A stretch of 64,000 nucleotides of DNA from Petrosia ficiformis. Its lineage: Eukaryota > Porifera > Demospongiae > Haplosclerida > Petrosiidae. Of the stretch, positions 39,081 through 50,300 are shown one piece after another. The notes below the pieces were generated by a model. The model did not search any database and was not told where the DNA came from. It saw only the letters and a list, made by a program, of their open reading frames with translations. Both the position numbers and the translations under genes were made by a program. The stretch's first letter is position 1, and every line of letters begins with the position of its first letter. The DNA is taken from assembly GCA_947044365.1 (NCBI GenBank), contig OX345637.1, positions 5,752,501 through 5,816,500 of the forward strand, read 5' to 3'.

Positions 39081-40128
39081 ACGTAACATTCTTAACCACA
39101 TATACAATTACAGTACATACTCGTGCAAGTGACACAAGCACATAATTATACATTAAACCCCGTGGAAAGGACGACCCTGCAGGAATACATTCTTACATTA
39201 ATCAGCTTTTCCTGCCAAAGCTTCTCAGTCCTTGTTAATTTTCCAGCAGAATTGAAAAGTTTGATTGCAATAGACACTGTGTGTGTAATAAATATACATG
39301 CAGTTATGTATATATGTTTTCATGTGTTTGTATGTATATGTGATTATGATTGAGTGTGTGTGTATGAACTAATTACTCACCACAAACAAATGCTTCATGG
39401 GCAAATTTCATAGCTTTATTCTTGCGAGTAATTCTGTACCACTGATCAAAAAGTGTAAGGCAAGCATCAGCAGTGTACTCAAATATACTGTCAATACGGT
39501 CATGAACATCTACTACACCGAAGTCACCCCTTAAAGATAATAATTATAAATAAATTGTTCTTGGAAAATGAATTTTCTCACTTCTCTAAGAATCCCTTTA
39601 GACTTTTCACAAGTTTCGCTGGAGGGAGATTAGTAAGACCTTCTATACACTGAATGACATAACATTCATGGATTGAATCTTGAAATAATATAGAGGACCT
39701 ATAACAAGAAATACATGTATTAAAATTAATAATAGATGTTTAAATAAACAAACTTCACAAATTTTATAAGCTAAACATCGATCATGTCTCAAAAATACTG
39801 ATGTGTGAATCAATATTCAGATTACTAAACAGATTCTGTGTAATATTTATTAGGAGTTTACCACAATTCAAAACTAAATTTCATCAAAGAATACATGGTA
39901 CATGTATACTACATGTATACTGGCAGTACTCTGAAAACAGAACATTATGCAGTGTCAACATTCTCTGGCAAGAGGCCAACACAAGCACAAAATTCACCTG
40001 TGCATCCAGTATCCAAGGATGATGTATAAAGGAAAGTCAACAGGAAAAAGGACTTCAAACTGATCTTTGCGCTGAAGAAATTTCATTATCGACTTTTTAT
40101 CACCAGAAAAGATCATTTCTAATCTTTC

Positions 40129-42296
40129 CTAAAATACAATAACATTGACATACAACACATTTATAAACTTTTCAGGTTACTAAGATGGACAAGTGGTTTT
40201 CAATGCATTGAATGAGCAAAATTATCTAGATTAGTAGTCAATCTCAGGAAGATTCCATGGAAATGCTAATTCAAAATTAGATGAATTTTTCCATTCCTTC
40301 CAAATGTTAATACTCCACTTAGATGAAAGGGATGGATCATGCATAGTCTCAATAATAATTATACTATTCCTTGAATATGTAATTCAGTATGACAGTATCA
40401 CTTTTGGAGCTTCAAACATATGAGTGCTATACTATATTTCATACTGGAAAGGTTTTGAGTCAGAAAATGTAGAAACTACTATAAGTCTAACAGGGCAATT
40501 CACAACTTTAAGCAGCATTTAGAACATTGTGATTAAATCAATAAAATCATTATAAAAAGCACACACAGACACACACGCACGAATGCATGACACAGACGGA
40601 TATACACACATAATATTATACATAATTACACATCACACATACATATACACATATCACACATTGATGCTTTTACTCTAAACATAATTATTACACAAAACAT
40701 TTATTATAATACAATAAACACCAGTAGAAAGTTTGCACAAAATACAGTTCCAAGAGGTGACTGGATTGTGAACATTCCCTGATGACTGGTCACAATACCC
40801 TGCTAACACAATTATATACAAGAATAATAAAAAACATTTTCAATAAAAATGAAAGAAGATGTAGGGATGTCAAAACCCAAAAAGCAAGCAAACAAGGTTG
40901 GGAAGCTAACTTAGGACCCAAAATTAAACAAACCACTTCCATATAACCCTACATAAGTGCTTACACCTCTGTACAAAGAGCTGTAATTATGTAGGGTTAT
41001 ATGGAAGTGGTTTGTTTAATTTTGGGTCCTAAGTTAGCTTCCCAACCTTGTTTGCTTGCTTTTTGGGTTTTGACATCCCTACATCTTCTTTCATTTTTAT
41101 TGAAAATGTTTTTTATTATTCTTGTTTTCATTGATTTTTTTCTAAACGATGTGAATGTTTTTTTAGATTGCAGAAATACTATATATCATTATGAAATCAT
41201 GCAATCAAAAATGCATTAAAATTTGTTCATCAATGAAGGTCAGTCTTTTGTTTATGTATTGATTATCATTCTTTCACTTACAGATGATGTATATTCTCTA
41301 TTCACTTACATCACTGTCTGCAGTCCTACAAGAAGTAGTGTCAGTCACTGTGTCAACCATTCAGTATTCCAATGCTTATCATAGTATACAATATTATTAT
41401 ACAATTGCTTTAATATTAATAATTATTATATTCATTATTAGTATTTGCTCACAAACTCACAAATGTTCCAAACACTTCCACCTTTTCAGCTTCCATGTTA
41501 AGAGTATACAAATGCGCATGCGTAATTAAATTCCACTTAGGAAAATGGCGTCCAATTCCAGATCAAATCTTTGTAGTCGTTGAGACTGTCTTCTTTCATA
41601 GTATCTGAAGATATCATCTCAATACTTTACGACCAGAATTTTACTATAAATGCGACGGGAATGGTGCTAGAATCATCGTGATAGGTCAACAAACAAAAAA
41701 ATGATTTGTCTGGAAAATAATATTAATATGATGAAGATTTTGCCAGTTTTGCCACTCGCCGGTTCTCTACCTTAACAATAATCTTCGGCCATCTAGAAGG
41801 TACGTATTGGTAGTCATAAAAACACTAGATATAAACAGGCATGTGTGTATAGAAACTTATGTGTATATATTACCAGAGATTTCAGCTCATCACTTGCAAT
41901 TGAAATGCATGGGCGGCCATTTTTTTTCCGTGCCATCCCTACATAGAGAGTACTACCGTACTCTCTGATGTAACAGCTCAATACAGAATAGGTTATGCTT
42001 CATAGGTCGTAGTTTGCTTCTTTTCCCTTCTTACACAGCATTACTGACTAAAGTTGACAGCAGGTAATATAGTAATTCTCATTAGCAAGAATAGAAGTTA
42101 CAGTAATCCAATGCAAAAAGCAAGGGTGAAATACTTAACACATACTAGCACACATGCATACATGGTTCAGAGGATATATCTATTATTATTGAACTTTATT
42201 AAAATAATTGGGAAATGTTAGATATATACTCATCAAATTAGATATCAAAACTATCACAAATGAATCTCATAACTTATAAACACACAAAATACTCAC
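40129..42296. other. Gene B intron 3
   Basis: Contains a CA-rich stretch (40560-40660), the 306-bp foldback (40819-41124) and a GC-richer block 41510-41990 with GCGCATGCGTAATT and AAAATGGCGTCC. No homologous block in A or C introns. No exon found. Confidence 0.5.
40819..41124. mobile_element. 306-bp inverted repeat, gene B intron 3
   Basis: Two arms of about 137 bp (40819-40955, 40987-41124), nearly identical, around a loop of about 31 nt. Arms contain GATGTAGGGATGTCAAAACC and CACTTCCATATAACCCTACA. Foldback MITE. One arm only, diverged, is found in gene A at 51015-51160. Confidence 0.8.
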
Positions 42297-43390
42297 CCCT
42301 CGTTCAACAGCATAACATAATAAAATAACATCATGAAGAAGTCTTGGACTCTGTTGGCCAACTGCAATAGACACACAAACTCCATCTCTAACACTGTCGT
42401 GGATAATTTTGGCAAGTAAACTTGGATTTTCATAACCCTGTGGTAGTAGTAAATCCGATCCTATGAAGAATATATGACATCAGATGAGTAACTGTAATCA
42501 AAAGATAATATTTTTATAGCCCTCAGGGCTATCCCTATGAGAGCTATGATCTATATTATATAATTATATATATAAATGAAGCCCACACATTTTCAATAGG
42601 GTTTCTAGGTTTATAGTTTGTATATAAACCTCGCACTAAGTTTGTATTCAAAAAATATAAACCTGGTCCCAATGCGCTTGTTCAGAATGTGTGGCTTTAA
42701 AAATTGTGGACTGAAATCTAACGAGTATGAATCTCCATTATTAGTTATATCATATATGATGATAGTTCATCAGAAATTTATTGACCTTCAAGAGAAACAA
42801 CAAATATTTCTTGTGATCAAAAGACCTTCTCAGGCATCATCTATAGATACTTAGAACAGACTAAATACATTTAACATTTCACAAATTTTATACTCCATTA
42901 AACCAGACTAACTGTATGATGTCTATGATGATTCATTGTTGCTTACGGAACATTAGTCTTCAAACTTCCAACAGCTTTCCCATTGCTTCTTGTCGAGTAT
43001 TTTTTCAAACCTTCATACTTACAAATTGTCAATTGATTGGCAGAAGTGTTCTGAAACTGTTCTATCAGATTTCTGCTTGTGAATGTCCAAACTGTGTTCA
43101 TTTAATCTTATGTTTGTCGACATTCTCTGTCTCTACTACATATTCAATACCAATGTGGAATACAATATGTAGGTAAGACAGAGAATGCCCTCTTCATATT
43201 ACATGTATATAGACGCTGTTTTGACATTAACAAAACACAGATCTAAACAGGTTTTTGTACATCATCTCACTCTATATACCAAACAATGACATCATTATAA
43301 TTATAAGAAATGTTTAAAGTAATGTACATGTAATATAATCTCCAAACATGACATTGGTACAATAACTATAAGTATAACATTGATAATTAC

Positions 43391-43811
43391 CTGTGTCCCT
43401 CTGCTTTTCTGAAGACAGTAATGGGTAGATTGACACTGTCAAGCTTTCTTTCCCATGTCCAACAAATGATTTAAGTTGTTGTCTATACTTATTTGAAACA
43501 ATCACAATGGGGAATCGACAATCCTTTAATGAAAGATCATCCGTAGCATCTTGTAATAATTGTGATTGTGTCTTGTCTGCAAGAATGAGTAGTGCTTTGA
43601 GATTAGAGAAATGTTCATACTTCCTCTTGATCTTACTCTCTCTTACTTCCGCTCTGTCTATGATACTGAACAAAAGCACAATCTGAATGTGGAGCTGGTG
43701 TATCCTCTAGTACTAGAGTACACCATGGTATAACTGGTATATGCTCTGGTAAACTAGCACTGCATGTAATAATAAAATCTCTATCAGAACCAGTTTTTTT
43801 GATACGGGTTT
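43391..43811 (-). pseudogene. Gene B exon 2 with 8-bp deletion
   Basis: Borders and flanks match exon 2 of A and C, but between the conserved HRxSGS codons and the conserved SKIKRKYEHF codons B has 22 nt where C has 30. The shift creates an in-frame TAA after about 75 codons of the exon. Downstream of the deletion the exon stays open in the frame that joins exon 3 correctly, so the lesion appears young. Confidence 0.75.
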
Positions 43812-43867
43812 CTGAAATGCATGGACAAAATAGACATGAAATGAGTGAAACAAGGTATATTGAGAAA

Positions 43868-44266
43868 AAAAAAATCCCTATAATTGCTTTGCAATTACTA
43901 TAATATCAATCATAGCTGATGGCACTATTGTCTCTCTTTCTTTCTGTGTACTCAAAAACTGGGGCCTGAACCGAGAAGTGTAACTGATTGCATGCAGTCT
44001 ATAAGTGCACAGAAACTGAAGTACTCCTAAATGATGACTTCCTCATGTCTGAAACTTAACTTATTATACTTACTTGCTAAAGACTGTTGCATCATCTTTT
44101 GTACTGTTTCTCTGCTATATACAGTTATTAGTATTAGCGAGTCTTCCTGCTGGTCTGTAGCTTGAGTGTTTTTTTTTACATGCCATGCCCATTAATTGAT
44201 GAGCGCTCAAGTCCCTCGCAACTTCTCTATGCAGACTTGCGTTATAAATTATAGGGATGGCCCTGA
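43868..44266. mobile_element. MITE copy, gene B intron 1
   Basis: Starts AATCCCTATAATTGCTTTGC and ends AAATTATAGGGAT, about 400 bp. No equivalent in intron 1 of A or C, so it arrived after divergence. Confidence 0.55.
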
Positions 44267-44828
44267 GGACAATAAGTTATTAATCTTTCCCCCTCCTCCA
44301 AGATATTAAATGGCTTTCAATACATGTAATAGTTAATTAGCAAAGCCACGTAATAGGCAGTAATTAAATATGATGTATCTCGTTAGTATATGTGGTTCCA
44401 TGCATGCTTTATTTATTTGCTTTATGGTGTGGTTACTACAGTTTGACCTTTTTGGGTTATTTCATATGCAGATAATCTGTCAACAATCTCCCAAATTCCA
44501 TTAATTCCAAATAGATATATTCACAGGTTGAAATCACTGAACACTTTACAAGTATGGACACAACAAAATTAAAACAATAAAAATAGTGACTGCAGTCTGT
44601 AATAATTATTATGGTGAATGGAGGTTAAAAAAAATCTTGGCTAAATTGAAGGATGCAGCAATTGAATACATAATTTGCATTATATTAGTACATACAATAA
44701 TTATAATGAACCTACCAACAATAGGAACATCTTTATGATCTTTTGCTTCTGGCAAACGCAGCCATTTAGCTATTCCGGCCATGAATACGGTACGGTATAT
44801 ATCAAGCATAATGGCGTAACAATGTAGA

Positions 44829-44856
44829 GGTGTGGTTCGTATTTTCTGGTTATAAA
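44829..44856 (-). promoter_or_regulatory. Conserved 28-bp upstream element, gene B
   Basis: Identical to the blocks before A and C, 47 bp upstream of the B start codon, although surrounding sequence in this gap has diverged (no trace of the C-type flank GCAGCAACATTG). Confidence 0.5.
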
Positions 44857-45397
44857 AATTAATTAATAATTATTGAAATTAATGTCAGTCCTCAGTAATG
44901 TGCATGATATGTTACCTGTGTGAGTTACTGATACTAATCCAGTTAATATGGATAATAATTATTTTCTTAATTTTGCATGTTTATATTTCTGTTGGTTTTG
45001 TAGTTGTTTCCAGTTTCACCATCCATTTTCAACTTGAAAACAAGCAATGATGGAACTTGCCATTAATTCTCTTTATATAGGTACATATAGGTTTGGTCCA
45101 CATCACTGAGTTATCTGTTGCTTCCTATGTTCCTGCCATGCCGAAAGTGAAAAAATGTCTATTCTGAAGTTGTACTGTATTACATGAGGATCACTGCTAC
45201 ATTATAATTATATAATAATGTAATTATGTAAATTCTCGTCACTCATGCATTAGGACTGGAGATGTGCTATTTGAAGAACATGTGCTATTTACTTGTGATT
45301 TATATATAATATATACATAATTATACTGCTATTTAGTATGTTTTTCTGTATAATTTCTGTATAATCATAATGTTTTTGGGCCGAATACTGTGAAGTA

Positions 45398-47382
45398 TCA
45401 ACTTGGACTTTCAGTAGACTGATCCTATAATAATTATACATATACAAAAAAAACACAGTAAATAATTATTGTTATTATTTCAAACAAAATAATAACAATA
45501 TCATGTATATAACTGATGTGACATAGTAGAATTGTTTACATTTTAGAATAGACACAAATTTTGGACTAATATTATGCATTGGTTTGAGTCATACTTCTTA
45601 ATTCCTGGGTACACCTTTTTGGTAGGAAGCGAATTGTTTAATTCAATAGAGTGAACGAGTTAAATATAAACTGAAGGATATATTGAGTCAAAAATATACT
45701 ATGCATGGACAACTAAACATATTGCTATTGGTACAAAAGAAACAATACACTAGCAGCAATAGTACAAGTATGCACACATTATTTACCAGAAGTTCTAAAG
45801 AATCAACAATTTCTACTCTCCTTTGCATGTTCAAGATGGCTTCCTTGCTTTCTTGATAAAGTTGCTATGGAATAAATGTCTTAAATAATGTATTTGTATG
45901 TGCCTTTTAAAAATATAATATTTATGAAAAATATGTGCAAAATTAAAAATGAGCAGAGGCTGATAATAAAGGGTCAAGCTACCAAGTTTAAAGCCGGTGG
46001 CAATGTTTCAGGATACATGCTAGTAATGAAATTAAGGACATTAGGAGTCATTATTATTATGTATAGCCATTCAAAACAGTAAGGCAGTCACACGCATACC
46101 ACATGACAACAAGTATAATAATCCCTTCAAATAACTTCCTTGAAATACAGATAACTTAACCCAAATATTAATTGTATCAATTAAATTTAGCGATTTTTAA
46201 AAGCTGCATGCATTAATTTTAGTGAATTTGTGAGCCACACCTAATATGCCAAATATGCTTAATAAAGTGATCACAAGATATATTTTTAGCGCACATTAAT
46301 TTAGCAAGTATTACATTAGTCGCTACAATCACTAAAATTAGTACACACAATTGAAAGTAGACTTAAGTTACATATTTAATCTAGCAAACATATTTTTCAT
46401 GGAAATTTGAACACAAAAGAGAACAAAGTGTGTCATGTTAACATGCCATTTGAAGTGTTTGTAGGGGATCTGTCTTCCTTTCCCCTAATTCTAGTTTAGA
46501 TAAAGGAACATTAAGTTTCATTTTGATATTAAACAGCTGCTGTTCTAAAAGAGCTACTCGTCTTGATAAGGTTCTTCTCACTTCCTATATAATAATAATA
46601 CACAAAAATGACTCCGTGATACACACACCATAGTGGACAAAATTTCAAATTGATGATTAAAAGCTAACTGTAATAAAGAAATATATGTGTGATAGAGTAT
46701 ATACTCAACTAACTATTTTCTGTTCCCTAGATGAATTCATTTCACAGCGTAGAATCTATAATTGGAAATGCAATAAAGATCCAATGACAGTTTGAACATA
46801 AGCATAAAAACAGAAAAACAACTGTCCTATTCACTGAAGAAACACAAAACAGAAACACTCATTTACATTTACAGATAATAAATTTACCTCATTTTCTATT
46901 TTAAGTTTTTCCATTTCTGCACTCATATGTTTAAATATCTGCCTTTCTTCTTGAATTTCCATCTCATACTTAGCTTGCATTTTTTTGAAGGCATCTTGCT
47001 CAGTTGTAACATCCACTTTTTGCTGCTCTTGAAATTCAACAGTCTATAATTTAAAAATGTCAATAAGAATAAAAAGAGAAGATAATTATAAAAGTTTCAA
47101 TAGCATATCTATGGCAGACAGAAATGTACATTGAGTGTTGATGTGTACTTGTATATTCTATTACATAAGGTTTCCACGAAAACATGAAAGTAGATGTTAA
47201 GCTGATATACATATACATACTTTGGTGGAAATGCCTTGGATGTCTTTATGTGTTGAACAGTTATTTTTTACACTTTTTTCCTCCTTCTCTACTACATTTT
47301 CCCCCACTTGTCTACTGGAGACTTTGAGTTGTTGATCAATTGTAAATTGATTGTAGGTTTTGATCTTTTCGCCACCATTTTC
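45398..47382 (-). CDS. Gene A exons 17-21: coiled-coil C-terminal module
   Basis: Exons 47221-47382, 46888-47043, 46447-46584, 45787-45864 and 45398-45424 correspond one-to-one in length with gene B. The donor at 46446 reads GC (gcatgt) where B and 0 have GT (gtatgt). The sequence is somewhat more diverged from B than gene 0 is. Likely oligomerisation region; partner unknown. Confidence 0.75.
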
Positions 47383-50300
47383 CTGAGGAGAGTATACAGC
47401 AACTATTATAATGAAGCACCAATTAAAAGCATAGTTACCTCATTAAGGATTTTTCATGTATATGAGAATATATACTATAGAGGTTTCTACAATTTCCTAA
47501 TATTTTGAAAATAAGGACATTATATATTGCTTAATTAAAATAGATTATTGGCTATTATCAAATAGTATTGTTCATAATAATTATTACAGCAGTTATTTAT
47601 GTGATCTGAACTAGGTGGAGTTCGACTTAGTGATAACTGTATTACTTTCAATTTGATAATTGAAATTGCTGACCAATATGTAAAATGAGATTAATTACCT
47701 CAACGCATAACTTGATCAAATCTATGTTGGAGATGACAATTCTAAGTTGAGAAATGCCTGTTATATCATTTGACAGTGTGGTAATTTTTGTCATGAGCTC
47801 ACTGAGAGAGTATTCCTTATCAAAGAAGGGAAAAATAAATTCCATAGCTCCACATAATTGATCTAATATATCTTTATGTAGTGATGCTGTTACTAGCCGA
47901 GGTGGAAACAGAGAGTTCCGTATGTCGTTTATCGAGGTGAAACCTTTGTCTTGTGCAAAGTAGTATAATGACCTACATTTCTGCAATTCTGAGATTAATT
48001 TGAAACATGGATTATTTGGTAAGTTCTTTATTTTCAAAATTTCTTCGACTACCAATATTTTCTCAATTGCCTTGTTCATTGTAATTCTAGCCCTTAAGAT
48101 GTCTGAATGAAATTCGTCAGTAATGTCGCACAATTGCTTCATTGGAGGGTCATTAAGGCATACAGTTAAACCAAATTGCTCACATGTTCTTTTTAGATTC
48201 GCTATTTCATCACAAGCTTCAAAAATGTCTATAATAGCAGTTATACCCTCAGAAACATGTAAACATCTGTGAGAACTTGTCTTCAAGTAGACAAAAGCCT
48301 GAAGTGATACTGATTCCTCCTTAAGATCTAGCTTTTTAATAGCGGGTAGAGTAGAAAAATGTAATACTTGTTTAAATATAGATTTTCCATGAAATACCGT
48401 TTCTGCTGTAATAGCCTCATGCAAAGCTGGCAATGTAAAAACATCTAGTACTTGCTTGACAGTAGCATCTCCATCGAGTATCATATAAAGTAAACGCTCT
48501 GCATTTTGGACAGCAGAATGTAGGTGAGCAAGCAGTATAGTTGTTGATTTATTTAAAGAAGGCAATGGCATGCAATCGGAGTTTGCATTCCGCTGTAAGT
48601 AGTATTCAATACAACTGTCTATAATGACACACCCTCTTTGGGTTTTGAAAATTAGTGTGTCAAGTGAATCAACTATGGGTAACAAAAATTCACTGATCTC
48701 GTTATAGAGGGTGACAAGTTCATTTAGCCTAGTATCACGATTTGGTCTGTATTTTACTTCAGCGTCGACTGTATGTAACTTAAAACTGCTTTCAAATTTT
48801 GCTTCAAGTTCAAGAGGAAAATTAACTCCGTATTCTGCAAGGACAGATTTCACAGAGCATCTAGTTCAATAAAAATATTAATAACACTATGAACAGAAAA
48901 GGTATGCAAACTATACTTAAAGATTCATTTCAACTTACTGTGACAATTCAGAATAATTTGGTGATGTGCGAACAAGCAAACTGTTAATCTTCTTTGTACA
49001 GTCATCATATAATTCAGCAACTTTTTGCAACTCTTGAATATCAACAGCTTTTTTTTCACTAAAGGTTATATGCTTGAGTACAATTTTATAAGCACTATGA
49101 TTAGCTAACAATATCTGAAGTTGCTCGTAAGTGAGAGATCTATTCTCCAGACGATTATCTAGTACTGTAATCGCTTTCTTTAGTCTACTGGCAAGAAGAT
49201 TTAGATTCTGCGCCTCCATGCACTTTAAAGTCTGACAAATCTCATTAAAAGCTTTTGCCATCAGAGCAATAATATTTGCATGCTCTTTCAGCCAGATGAG
49301 ATCATCTTCAGAGATGGTAATATAACTGGCAATGTGTTCACATATGGAAACAGCAACCTGAACTTTAACACATGACACTCCAAACTCAGACATAGTAAGC
49401 AACACATTACATGCTTTCTCTAGAAGGAGTTCATAGGTTTCCACTGTAGCTTCATTAAGAGGTGTGAAGATCTCCTGTAAATAATTATAGTTATATCATG
49501 GTATGAGTGAATTGACCAATGAGATTGCTTTATATCAGGTGAATAAATCACTTATACACCTCCCATTAAACCTTATTGACCTCCAATTTTTTGTCACTCA
49601 ATAATATTATATATTAAAATACTTTTTATACACATTCAGTTAAAATGCGGAAGTGCTATTTCCCGTTAAATGGGTATGTCAGATTAAAATAGAGGTGTGG
49701 TGACTAGTATTGGTATCAATACTTGGATACTACTCGATACCACAAATTTCACATATGGTATTAAAGTATTGAGTACTTTGGTATCAAATTGCCCATCATT
49801 ATTGAGTTGTCAATCAAACTTGTTTGGTGAGCACAGAGAGTGTAAATATTGTATTTATAACTGCAAAGGTTTGTGTAGAGCCATAAACAGATGGTAGTGC
49901 AGGTTGAATTCCAGAGCCTAATTGGTGGTGCAAACCGTGTACAGTGAAACCCCTCTACTCAGGACACCCTGAAATGAGGACACCTCTGTATTAAGGACAG
50001 TTAAAACTGTCTCAAACATTAATTTATAATATAAATTCACCCCTGAAATGTGGACACCCCTGTAATCAGGACACTTATATTTGTCACAAGGGTGTCCGGA
50101 ATAAAGAGGTTTCATTGTACATGGTGGTGCGGCACCACCACCAAAAGACTAGTAAAAACCCTGGTAGCAAATAAATTATGTAATCTGATTATTGGTCATG
50201 GTATAAGTCGGTTATACACCTCGGTCTGTGATTTATACAATTTTCATACCTGTGGTCCTCGTGTATAAATCATGTAACAACTTCGACTTTGGTATATACC

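Larger units (their letters stand above)
26676..44782 (-). pseudogene. Gene B: short paralogue with coiled-coil C-terminus; exon 2 frameshifted
   Basis: Same layout as gene A. Exons: 44716-44782, 43391-43811, 42297-42460, 39998-40128, 39582-39698, 39381-39529, 39197-39276, 38518-38675, 38222-38387, 37704-37901, 33303-33392, 33015-33103, 32389-32608, 31567-31626, 30695-31230, 29429-30629, 28742-28903, 28406-28561, 27842-27979, 27416-27493, 26676-26702. Exon 1 carries 9 extra bases (residues HKD near codon 16). Exon 2 is 421 nt against 429 in A and C. The 8-nt loss near 43640-43655 puts a stop shortly after SGSKRE, so the annotated start cannot reach the rest. All later exons, including a 400-codon exon 16, remain open. 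Either a recent pseudogene, an assembly error, or a gene now starting downstream (the first usable Met I see is in exon 4). Its intron 10 holds a Ty3-type LTR element on the opposite strand. Confidence 0.6.

Noticed and set aside
44609..44809. 66-codon frame containing MAGIAKWLRLPEAKD
   Set aside because: Only the first 67 nt are exon 1 of gene B; the rest is intron read-through.
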